Shown: one piece after another, positions 1-7,245 of the stretch
Layout of the letters: every line of letters starts with the position of its first letter
How positions within the stretch are numbered: the first letter of the stretch is position 1
Assembly: GCA_004005435.1 (NCBI GenBank)
Contig: RZWH01000003.1
Span: 682,001 to 746,000, forward strand
Length of the DNA stretch: 64,000 bases
Direction of reading: 5' to 3'
Origin: Rhodobacteraceae bacterium CCMM004
Lineage (GTDB): Bacteria; Pseudomonadota; Alphaproteobacteria; Rhodobacterales; Rhodobacteraceae
Translations under genes and position numbers: made by a program
Notes under the pieces: generated by a model
Seen by the model: the letters and a program-made list of their open reading frames with translations, nothing else
Told to the model about the DNA's origin: nothing
The model's database searches: none

Positions 1-2
1 CC

Positions 3-1103
3 TTCTACCATCGCGCCCGCGCCCTGGGTGACATCGTGTGGTGGGAGGACTACGACCTCCCCGTCGCGACCAGCCACGCGGCTGTCTCGGCGCTGTTGCG
101 CGACCGTCGGCTGGGCCGTGCCGCGCCGCCGGGCCGCGGCCCCCGCCCAACCCCGCACACCGCCGCCTTCTACGCCATCGAGGCGCACTCGATGCTGGAG
201 CTGGAACCGCCGCGCCACACCCGCCTAAGGGGTCTGGTACTGCGCGCATTCACCTCCGCGCGCATCGCCGGGCTGGAGGACGGCATCCGCGCCCTCTGCC
301 ACGACCTGATCGACCGCTTGCCCGCGGGTGGCGGCGACCTCCTGCCGCTCTACTGCCGACCCCTGCCGGTGATCGTCATCGCCCGCCTCCTGGGCGTGCC
401 CGAGGACATGGCCGACCGCCTCCTGAGCTGGTCGAACGCCATGGTGGGGATGTATCAGGCCGGGCGCAGCCATGCCGACGAGGTCGCCGCGGGCGCGGCC
501 GCCGCCGCCTTCGCCGATTTCCTCGGCCGCCACATCGACGCGCGCCGCCGCCGCCCCGGCGCGGCGCTGATCGACGACCTGATCGCGGCGCGGGACTCAG
601 GCGACCGGCTGAGCCCGGAGGAGTTGGTGGCGACCTGCATCCTGCTCTTGAACGCCGGTCACGAGGCGACGGTGCACACCATGGGCAACGGCATCGCGGC
701 GCTCCTGACCCATGGCGGGGCCACCGCCGCGACGGTGGAGGAGATCCTGCGCCACGACCCGCCGCTGCATCTCTTCGACCGCTGGGTCTATGAGGAGGCG
801 ACGCTGTTCGGCCACCGCTTTGCGCCCGGGGACCGGGTGGGGCTGCTATTGGCCGCCGCGGGGCGCGATCCGGCGCGGTTCCCCGATCCCGACCGCTTCG
901 ACCCCGCACGCCCGCCGGGGCCGCACCAGGCCTTCGGGGCGGGGCTGCATTTCTGCGTCGGCGCGCCGCTCGCGCGGCTGGAGTTGCAGATCGCGCTGCC
1001 CCTCCTCTTCGAGCGCCGCCCCGGCCTGGCCGTGGCCGCACCGCCCCGCTACGCCGACATCTACCACTTCCACGGCCTCGGCGCGCTGCACTGCACCTGG
1101 TGA
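3..1103 (+). CDS. cytochrome P450, 5' end cut by window edge
   Basis: Heme-thiolate monooxygenase of the soluble bacterial class. The frame is open from base 3 with no start upstream, so the N-terminus is outside the window; 366 residues are visible against about 400 for the family. I-helix motif AGHEAT lies near visible residue 218, the K-helix ExxR as EEILR near 246, and the heme loop FGAGLHFCVG near 311-320, whose Cys is the iron ligand. The substrate cannot be read from sequence. It would need a ferredoxin and reductase; the fpr gene at 6349 is a possible but unproven partner. It ends 15 bases from the convergent Lrp gene. Confidence 0.93.
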   Translation, partial: FYHRARALGDIVWWEDYDLPVATSHAAVSALLRDRRLGRAAPPGRGPRPTPHTAAFYAIEAHSMLELEPPRHTRLRGLVLRAFTSARIAGLEDGIRALCHDLIDRLPAGGGDLLPLYCRPLPVIVIARLLGVPEDMADRLLSWSNAMVGMYQAGRSHADEVAAGAAAAAFADFLGRHIDARRRRPGAALIDDLIAARDSGDRLSPEELVATCILLLNAGHEATVHTMGNGIAALLTHGGATAATVEEILRHDPPLHLFDRWVYEEATLFGHRFAPGDRVGLLLAAAGRDPARFPDPDRFDPARPPGPHQAFGAGLHFCVGAPLARLELQIALPLLFERRPGLAVAAPPRYADIYHFHGLGALHCTW

Positions 1104-1118
1104 GGCGCCGGCCCCCGC

Positions 1119-1580
1119 TCAGATCGGCAGCTCGGTGGAGTACTTCAGCTCTTCCATCGACAACAGCGCCGTGACGTTGTGGATGCGCACCTCGGCGATC
1201 AGCGCCTGATAGAACGCGTCGTAGGCGCGGGCATTCGGCACCCTCACCTTGAGGATATAGTCGATGTCCCCGGCCAGGCGGTGCGCCTCCTGCACCTCGG
1301 GCCGGGCGCGCAAGGCCTCCAGAAACCGCCGCTGCCAGTCCGCCTCGTGCTCGGAGGTGCGGATCAGGACGAAGAAGCACGCCTCCAGCCCCAGCTTCTC
1401 GGGGTCGAGGATCGCCGTCTGCTGGCCGATCACCCCGGCCTCGCGCAGCTTGCGCAGGCGATTCCACACCGGCGTCTTGGACGAGCCCACCTCGCGCGCG
1501 ATTTCGTCGAGAGAGCGGTCCGCGTCACGCTGAACCGCGCGCAGGATTTTCCGGTCCATCTCGTCGATCCGAACGGTCAT
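1119..1580 (-). CDS. Lrp/AsnC family transcriptional regulator
   Basis: A 153-residue DNA-binding regulator of normal family length. Residues 7-60 form the winged helix-turn-helix (DEMDRKILRAVQRD, then DEIAREVGSSKTPVWNRLRKL); residues 70-150 form the RAM ligand-binding and oligomerisation domain. The ATG at 1580 is the first start and fits the domain boundary. It is transcribed divergently from the sulfate assimilation operon starting at 1727, so control of cysG and the downstream genes is the natural inference. A 15-bp palindrome in the shared intergenic region (1630-1644) could be its operator. The effector is unknown; a sulfur amino acid is a guess from context. Confidence 0.92.
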   Translation of the reverse strand: MTVRIDEMDRKILRAVQRDADRSLDEIAREVGSSKTPVWNRLRKLREAGVIGQQTAILDPEKLGLEACFFVLIRTSEHEADWQRRFLEALRARPEVQEAHRLAGDIDYILKVRVPNARAYDAFYQALIAEVRIHNVTALLSMEELKYSTELPI

Positions 1581-1629
1581 CGCGCCCTCCTCAGCTCGTT
1601 ATGACGGATGTACAGGATTTCGCCGATCA

Positions 1630-1644
1630 GGAAAACGATTTTCC
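1630..1644. promoter_or_regulatory. 15-bp palindrome between lrp and cysG, candidate operator
   Basis: GGAAAA-CGA-TTTTCC is a perfect inverted repeat with 6-base arms, AT-rich inside GC-rich DNA, between two divergent genes. Lrp/AsnC proteins often bind roughly 15-bp imperfect palindromes, so self-regulation and control of the cys genes from this site is plausible. No footprint or second copy supports it. Confidence 0.4.
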
Positions 1645-1726
1645 CTATTCAGTTCCATGGGGGCGACATCGCCGGAATACTTTTCTAGTTTCCAACGCAG
1701 ACGCCGAGACAAGAGGCCCCCGTTCC

Positions 1727-3127
1727 ATGCGCCATTTCCCGATCTTTCTGGACCTCGCCGGGCGGCGCGTCGTCGTCTTCGGCGGCGGCGCGGCGGCTCT
1801 GGCCAAGCTGCGGCTGCTTCTCAAGACCGAGGCGCGGCTCACTGTTTTCGCGGCCGATCCCGACCCGCAGATCGCCGCTTGGGCCGCGGAGGGGCGGCTA
1901 CGGCTCGTCCGCCGCGAGGGCACGCCCGGCGACGCGCTCTGCGCCGTGCTGGCCTATGCCGCGACCGACGATCCGGCGGCCGACGTGCGGCTGGCGCGGA
2001 TCGCGCGGGCCGACGGGGCGCGGGTCAACATGGTCGACGCGCTGGAGGGCAGCGACTTCATCACCCCCGCCATCGTCGACCGCGATCCGGTGACCGTCGC
2101 CATCGGCACCGAGGGCGCCGCGCCGGTCCTGGCCCGGCGGATCAAGGCCGACCTGGAGGCGCGCCTGCCGCCGACGCTGGGCCTGCTGGCGCGCATCGGC
2201 AAGGGGTTCCGGGCGCTGGCCGAGACCCTGCCCGCCGGCCGGCCCCGGCGCGACTTCTGGTCCGCCTACTATGATGCGGTCGGCCCCCGGGCCCTGGCCG
2301 AGGGCGGCGCCGAGGCCGTGCTCCCGGCGCTCGAGCGGCTGCTCCAGCGTCATCGGCAGGCAGCACCCCGTCCCGGCCACGTGCACTTCGTCGGGGCCGG
2401 ACCTGGCGACCCCGAGCTTCTCACGCTGAAGGCGCGGCGCGCGCTCGACACCGCCGACGTGGTGATCCACGACCGCCTGGTGCCGTCCACGATCCTGGAC
2501 CTCGCCCGCCGCGAGGCGACCCTGATCGCCGCGGGCAAGGAGGGGTTCGGACCCGCCACGCCCCAGGCCGAGATCGACGCGCTGATCGTCGCCCATGGCC
2601 GCGCCGGGGCCCAGGTGGTGCGGCTGAAATCCGGCGATCCCGGGGTCTTCGGCCGGCTGGACGAAGAGATCGCCGCGGTCGATACGGCGGGCCTCGACTG
2701 GACCGTGGTGCCGGGCATCACCGCCGCGGCGGCCGCCGCCGCCGCCCTGGGCCAGAGCCAGACGCAGCGGGGCCGCAACGCCGCCGTCACGCACCTGACC
2801 GGGCACGACGTCGCCGGATTCGCCGAGCACGACTGGGCGGCGCTGGCCCGCCCCGGGGCGGTCGCCGCGATCTATATGGGCAAGCGCGCGGCGCGCTTCG
2901 TGCAGGGCCGTCTTTTGATGCACGGCGCCGCGCCCCATGCGCCGGTGAGCGTGGTCGAGAACGCCAGCCGCCCCGACCAGCGCATCGTCGCCACGACCCT
3001 GGCGCGGCTGGAGCCCGATCTGACCGCCGCCGCCCTGTCCGGGCCGGCGGTGGTGATGCTGGGCCTCGCTCCCCGCGCCGCGGCCGCAGCCCTCTCGCAC
3101 CCCACCCTTCAGGAGGCCGGATCATGA
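1727..3127 (+). CDS. cysG: siroheme synthase
   Basis: Makes siroheme from uroporphyrinogen III for the sulfite reductase encoded two genes downstream. The N-terminal half (residues 1-200) is the NAD-dependent precorrin-2 dehydrogenase/ferrochelatase with Rossmann motif VVVFGGGAAALAKL; the C-terminal half (about 218-460) is the uroporphyrinogen-III C-methyltransferase with signatures VGAGPGDPELLTLKARRAL and RLKSGDPGVFGR. I chose the ATG at 1727 (MRHFPIF), giving 466 residues; the frame is open back to an ATG at 1601, but that extension resembles no family member and would swallow the regulatory region. Its stop overlaps the next gene as ATGA. Confidence 0.95.
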   Translation: MRHFPIFLDLAGRRVVVFGGGAAALAKLRLLLKTEARLTVFAADPDPQIAAWAAEGRLRLVRREGTPGDALCAVLAYAATDDPAADVRLARIARADGARVNMVDALEGSDFITPAIVDRDPVTVAIGTEGAAPVLARRIKADLEARLPPTLGLLARIGKGFRALAETLPAGRPRRDFWSAYYDAVGPRALAEGGAEAVLPALERLLQRHRQAAPRPGHVHFVGAGPGDPELLTLKARRALDTADVVIHDRLVPSTILDLARREATLIAAGKEGFGPATPQAEIDALIVAHGRAGAQVVRLKSGDPGVFGRLDEEIAAVDTAGLDWTVVPGITAAAAAAAALGQSQTQRGRNAAVTHLTGHDVAGFAEHDWAALARPGAVAAIYMGKRAARFVQGRLLMHGAAPHAPVSVVENASRPDQRIVATTLARLEPDLTAAALSGPAVVMLGLAPRAAAAALSHPTLQEAGS

Positions 3128-3429
3128 GCCGCCGTCCCTTTGCCGCCAAGATCGTCACCGCCAATTGCCTGCGCTCGGGCGAGGCCGTCTGGCTGACCGC
3201 CGACGACCGCTGGAGCCCGGATATGGCCGATGCCGAACTGATCGAGGACGAGGCCGTGGCCGACGACCGGCTGCTCTTCGCCCTGGCGCAGGGGGATCGC
3301 GTGGTGGGCGCCTACCTCGCCGACGCCCGGCCCGGCCGCGACGGTCCCGAGCCGGTGCATTTCCGCGAGGCGTTCCGCACCCGCGGTCCCTCGAACCACG
3401 TCCACGGCAAGCAGGAACGGCGGGTCTAG
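3124..3429 (+). CDS. DUF2849 domain protein
   Basis: A 101-residue protein starting SRRPFAAKIVTANCLRSGEAV, matching the DUF2849 family that sits between cysG and sulfite reductase in many Rhodobacterales and Rhizobiales. The ATG overlaps the cysG stop by four bases, so the two are probably coupled. There is no signal peptide or membrane segment; acidic stretches follow the first 30 residues. The biochemical function is unknown; the conserved position suggests a role in sulfite reduction or siroheme delivery, which is inference only. Confidence 0.85.
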   Translation: MSRRPFAAKIVTANCLRSGEAVWLTADDRWSPDMADAELIEDEAVADDRLLFALAQGDRVVGAYLADARPGRDGPEPVHFREAFRTRGPSNHVHGKQERRV

Positions 3430-3433
3430 GGCC

Positions 3434-3477
3434 AAGGCCCTTGCAAGGGCCTTGCGAACGGCCTTGCAAGGCCGTTC
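3434..3477. repeat. two tandem perfect palindromes ahead of sulfite reductase
   Basis: The 67-base gap between DUF2849 and the sulfite reductase gene holds two perfect palindromes two bases apart: 3434-3453 (20 bases, arm AAGGCCCTTG) and 3456-3477 (22 bases, arm GAACGGCCTTG). Both share the centre CCTTGCAAGG. In RNA they would make two strong hairpins within the operon, ending 19 bases before the next ATG. They could set relative expression, stabilise mRNA, or bind a dimeric protein; no T-run follows, so simple termination is unlikely. Confidence 0.85.
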
Positions 3478-3496
3478 CCCCGCCAGGAGAGACACG

Positions 3497-5158
3497 ATGT
3501 ACACCTATACCGACTTTGACGAGAGCGTCGTGCGGGCGCGCGTGGCGCAGTTCCGCGGACAGGTCGCCCGGCGCCTCGACGGCAGCCTGACCGAGGACGA
3601 GTTCAAGCCGCTCAGGCTGATGAATGGGCTCTACCTGCAACTGCACGCCTACATGCTGCGCGTGGCGGTTCCCTACGGCACCCTGTCGGCGCGGCAGATG
3701 CGGGCGCTGGCGGCGATCGCGCGGCGGTGGGACAAGGGGTACGGCCACTTCACCACCCGCCAGAACATTCAGTTCAACTGGCCCCGGCTGGAGGACGTGC
3801 CGGACATGCTCGACGCGCTGGCGGATGTGGGGATGCACGCCATCCAGACCAGCGGCAACACCATCCGCAACGTCACCGCCGACCCCTTCGCCGGCGCCGC
3901 GGCGGACGAGATCGCAGATCCCCGGCCGGTGGCCGAGCTGCTCCGGCAATGGTCCACCGATCACCCGGAATTTCAGTTCCTGCCGCGTAAGTTCAAGATC
4001 GCAATCACCGGCAGCCCCCACGACCGCGCCGTCACCCGCGCCCACGACATCGGCCTGAGGATGGTCCGGCGCGACGGCGCGGCGGGGTTCGAGGTGTTGG
4101 TGGGCGGCGGGTTGGGGCGGACGCCGATGCTGGGCCGGGTCTTGCGCGACGTCCTCCCCGAGGCCGACCTGCTGCCCTATGTCGAGGCCATCGTCGGGGT
4201 CTACAACCTGCTCGGCCGGCGCGACAACAAGTACAAGGCGCGCATCAAGATCGCCGTGCACGAGCATGGGATCGCAGAGATTTCCCGGCTGGTGGAAGAG
4301 CGGTTCGCGGCCCTCCGTTCCGCGTGGGGCGGCGCCGACCGCGCGCATCTCGCCCGGATCGCGGCGCAGTTCGCGCCGCCGCCGTGGCGCAACGGTCCGA
4401 CCCTGGCCCACGACGCGGCACTCGCCGATCCGGCCTACCGTGCCTGGGCGGAAACCAACCTCAGCCCCCACCGCCGCGCCGACCACGCCATCGTCACGGT
4501 TTCGCTGAAGGCGCCGGGCGCCACGCCGGGCGACGCCACCGCGGACCAGATGGACGCGCTGGCCGACATCGCCGACGCCTGGTCCCATGGCGAGCTGCGC
4601 ATCACCCCGCGCCAGAACGTCGTCCTGCCCCACGTCCACAAGGGCGACCTGTCCGCGGTCCACGCCGCCCTCACCGCCGCCGGGCTGGCCGCCGACAACG
4701 CGGGCCTCGTGTCGGACATCGTCGCCTGCCCCGGCATGGACTACTGCGCCCTGGCCACCGCCCGCTCGATCCCCGTCGCGCAGGAGATCGCCACGCGCTT
4801 TGCCGCGCTGCGGCTGGAGCACGAGATCGGGCCGCTGGAGATCAAGATCTCGGGCTGCATCAACGCCTGCGCCCACCACCATGTCGGCCATATCGGCATC
4901 CTCGGCCTCGACCGGGCGGGCACCGAAAGCTACCAGATCACCCTGGGCGGCGACGCGACAGAGACCGCGACGCTGGGCGCGCGGACCGGCCCCGGCTTTG
5001 CCGCGGACGAGATCGTCCCGGCGGTGGAGCGGATCGTGCGTGCCTACCTCGCGCTGCGGCAGGGGCCCGACGAGACCTTCCTTGCCGCCTACCGCCGCCT
5101 GGGGCCTGCGCCGTTCAAGGCAGCCCTCTATGAGGAGGCGCAGTCCGATGCCGCTTGA
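3497..5158 (+). CDS. cysI: ferredoxin-type nitrite/sulfite reductase (assimilatory sulfite reductase)
   Basis: Reduces sulfite to sulfide using siroheme and a [4Fe-4S] cluster. The 553-residue protein has the duplicated ferredoxin-like and siroheme-binding halves of the family; the cluster/siroheme ligands are CPGMDYC (C-x5-C) near residues 413-419 and GCINAC (C-x3-C) near 454-458. The start at 3497 follows an AGGAGAG ribosome site five bases upstream; an in-frame GTG or ATG further upstream would translate the paired palindromes and is rejected. It overlaps cysH by 11 bases. Context (cysG, cysH, DUF934) favours sulfite over nitrite as substrate. Confidence 0.93.
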   Translation: MYTYTDFDESVVRARVAQFRGQVARRLDGSLTEDEFKPLRLMNGLYLQLHAYMLRVAVPYGTLSARQMRALAAIARRWDKGYGHFTTRQNIQFNWPRLEDVPDMLDALADVGMHAIQTSGNTIRNVTADPFAGAAADEIADPRPVAELLRQWSTDHPEFQFLPRKFKIAITGSPHDRAVTRAHDIGLRMVRRDGAAGFEVLVGGGLGRTPMLGRVLRDVLPEADLLPYVEAIVGVYNLLGRRDNKYKARIKIAVHEHGIAEISRLVEERFAALRSAWGGADRAHLARIAAQFAPPPWRNGPTLAHDAALADPAYRAWAETNLSPHRRADHAIVTVSLKAPGATPGDATADQMDALADIADAWSHGELRITPRQNVVLPHVHKGDLSAVHAALTAAGLAADNAGLVSDIVACPGMDYCALATARSIPVAQEIATRFAALRLEHEIGPLEIKISGCINACAHHHVGHIGILGLDRAGTESYQITLGGDATETATLGARTGPGFAADEIVPAVERIVRAYLALRQGPDETFLAAYRRLGPAPFKAALYEEAQSDAA

Positions 5159-5906
5159 GGCCCCCCTCGCCCCCGCCACCGAGCGGGCGGCCGAGCTCGA
5201 CGCCCGCTTCGCCCGCCACGGCGCCACGGCGATCCTGCGCCATGCCCTATCCGACGCCCAGGTCGGGCGCATCGCGTTGGTGTCGTCCTTCGGTGCCGAG
5301 GCGGCGGTGCTCTTGCACATGGTGTCGGTGATCGACCGGACCACGCCGGTCATCTTTCTCGACACCGAGATGCTGTTCCCCGAGACACTGGCCTATCAAC
5401 AAGCGCTAACCGACCTGCTGGGCCTCGCCGATGTGCGACTCGAGCGGCCGGACCGGGCGCAGGTCTTCGCCACCGACCCCGACGCGACGCTGCACCGCAC
5501 CCAGCCCGATGCCTGCTGCGCCCTGCGCAAGGCGGCGCCGCTGGCGCGCGCGCTGGCGCCGTTCGACGCCTGGATCACCGGGCGCAAACGGTTCCAGGGC
5601 GGGCGGCGGGCGGGCCTGCCCGCGTTCGAGGCCGACGCCGCGGGGCGGATCAAGGTCAATCCCCTGGCGCGCTGGGAGCCGGGCGACGTGACCGACTACA
5701 TGGTCAACAACCGCCTGCCCCGGCACCCGCTGGTCGCCCACGGCTATGCCTCGCTGGGCTGCGCACCCTGCACGACGCCGGTGGCCGCCGGGGAGGACCC
5801 GCGCGCCGGACGCTGGCGCGGGCGGGGCAAGACAGAATGCGGCATCCATTTCGATGGCGGGCGCGTCGTCCGCGGCACGGCGGGAGGCGCGGTCCATGAG
5901 CGCTGA
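5148..5906 (+). CDS. cysH: phosphoadenylyl/adenylyl-sulfate reductase, iron-sulfur type
   Basis: Reduces activated sulfate to sulfite with a thiol donor. The 252-residue protein has the PP-loop-like segment LVSSFGAEAAVLLH near residues 44-57, the pair CCALRKAAPL near 121-130, SLGCAPCTTPV near 203-213 and the catalytic ECGIHF near 229-234. The CC...CxxC pattern binds a [4Fe-4S] cluster and marks the form that acts on APS (EC 1.8.4.10), rather than the cluster-free PAPS enzyme of enterics. It starts inside the end of the sulfite reductase gene and its stop overlaps the DUF934 gene. Confidence 0.93.
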   Translation: MPLEAPLAPATERAAELDARFARHGATAILRHALSDAQVGRIALVSSFGAEAAVLLHMVSVIDRTTPVIFLDTEMLFPETLAYQQALTDLLGLADVRLERPDRAQVFATDPDATLHRTQPDACCALRKAAPLARALAPFDAWITGRKRFQGGRRAGLPAFEADAAGRIKVNPLARWEPGDVTDYMVNNRLPRHPLVAHGYASLGCAPCTTPVAAGEDPRAGRWRGRGKTECGIHFDGGRVVRGTAGGAVHER

Positions 5907-6336
5907 GGAACCGGGCATCGCGGCGATCGTCACGGACGCGGGGTTTGCCCCCGACGACTGGATCGGGCCGGTGGCGGAGATCGCGCCGGATGCCGACCCT
6001 GCGGCGCTCGCGGCGGTGCTGGACGCGCCGCTGGTGCGCGTGGCGTTCCCGTCCTTCGCCGACGGGCGGGGGTTCACCCTCGCCGCGGATCTGCGGCGGA
6101 TGGGCTATGGCGGACGGCTGCGCGCGGCCGGCCACGTCCTGGCGGATCAGTATGCGATGGCACGGCGGGCGGGCTTCGACGAGGTCGAGATCGCCCCTGA
6201 CCTGGCCCGCCGCCAGCCGCAGGCCCAGTGGCTGGCGCGCGCCGACTGGCAGCGGGGCGACTATCGGGCGCGGCTCGGCGGGCGATTGCCGTCTTTCCCC
6301 GCGGTCCCCGACCCTGTAACGAAGGCGCGGGTGTAA
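5896..6336 (+). CDS. DUF934 domain protein
   Basis: A 146-residue soluble protein beginning MSAEEPGIAAIVTDAGF, with the family features of a central LVRVAFPSFADGRGFTLAADLR and GHVLADQYAMARRAGFDEVE. Genes of this family sit directly behind sulfite reductase and cysH in proteobacteria and are often labelled oxidoreductase-like, without a proven activity. The ATG is 11 bases inside the cysH reading frame, so translation is probably coupled. A role in electron transfer or assembly for sulfite reduction is inference from position. Confidence 0.88.
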   Translation: MSAEEPGIAAIVTDAGFAPDDWIGPVAEIAPDADPAALAAVLDAPLVRVAFPSFADGRGFTLAADLRRMGYGGRLRAAGHVLADQYAMARRAGFDEVEIAPDLARRQPQAQWLARADWQRGDYRARLGGRLPSFPAVPDPVTKARV

Positions 6337-6348
6337 CGCCCGCCTGAC

Positions 6349-7194
6349 ATGACCATGACCGAGACGCTTGCCGTGACCGAGGCCACCCCGATCCGCACCC
6401 TGCCGGACGCCCAGACCGTGACCCAAGTGGAGCACTGGACAGACCGCCTGTTTTCCTTCCGGGTCAGCCGGCCGCCATCGCTGCGCTTTCGTTCGGGCGA
6501 GTTCGTGATGATCGGCCTCATGGGCGACCCCGACCCCACGACGGGCAAACAAAAGCCCATCCTGCGGGCCTATTCCATCGCCTCCCCGTCCTGGGACGAG
6601 GAGCTGGAGTTCTACTCGATCAAGGTGCAGGACGGCCCGCTGACCTCGCGCCTGCAACACATCCGGCCGGGCGACCAGATCATTCTGCGCCCCAAGCCGG
6701 TGGGCACGCTGGTCCACGACGCGCTCTTGCCGGGCAAGCGCGTCTGGTTCTTTGCCACCGGGACAGGGATCGCGCCCTTCGCCTCGCTGATCCGCGATCC
6801 GCAAACCTACGAGGATTACGAGCAGGTGATCCTCACCCACACCTGTCGCGACGTGGCCGAGTTGGAATATGGCCGCCGACTGGTCGAGGAGGTGCGGAGC
6901 GACGAGTTGCTGCGTGAGCTGATCGGCGACGGGCTGGACAAACTGATCTACTATCCCACCACGACGCGCGAGCAGAGCCCCAAGATGGGGCGGATCACCG
7001 ACCTCCTGACCTCCGGCACGGTGTTCGAAGACCTCGGGATCGACGGCATCGGACCGGAGACGGACCGCGCCATGGTCTGCGGCTCCATCGGGCTGAACAC
7101 GGACATGAAGGCGATCCTTGAGGGCTGGGGGCTCAGAGAGGGCGCCAACAGCGCCCCCGCGGAATACGTGGTGGAAAAAGCCTTCGTCGGCTGA
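6349..7194 (+). CDS. fpr: ferredoxin/flavodoxin--NADP+ reductase
   Basis: FAD enzyme moving electrons between NADPH and ferredoxin or flavodoxin; as the last gene of the sulfate block it can supply the ferredoxin-dependent sulfite reductase. The 281 residues contain the FAD-binding RAYSIASPSWDEELEFYSIK near 78-97, the NADP-binding FFATGTGIAPFASLIRDP near 132-149 and a C-terminal AEYVVEKAFVG extension as in the Rhodobacter enzyme. A second ATG six bases downstream is an equally likely start. Twelve bases separate it from DUF934. Confidence 0.94.
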   Translation: MTMTETLAVTEATPIRTLPDAQTVTQVEHWTDRLFSFRVSRPPSLRFRSGEFVMIGLMGDPDPTTGKQKPILRAYSIASPSWDEELEFYSIKVQDGPLTSRLQHIRPGDQIILRPKPVGTLVHDALLPGKRVWFFATGTGIAPFASLIRDPQTYEDYEQVILTHTCRDVAELEYGRRLVEEVRSDELLRELIGDGLDKLIYYPTTTREQSPKMGRITDLLTSGTVFEDLGIDGIGPETDRAMVCGSIGLNTDMKAILEGWGLREGANSAPAEYVVEKAFVG

Positions 7195-7211
7195 CCGCGC
7201 GGGGACGGGTC

Positions 7212-7235
7212 GGCCGGGCGGAGTGCCGCCCGGCC
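7212..7235. terminator. hairpin between convergent fpr and repeat lipoprotein
   Basis: A perfect 10-bp stem (arm GGCCGGGCGG) with loop AGTG lies in the 51-base gap between the two convergent stops. It could end transcripts from both sides. No T-run follows on either strand, so strength is uncertain. Confidence 0.6.
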
Positions 7236-7245
7236 CCGCCTCGGC

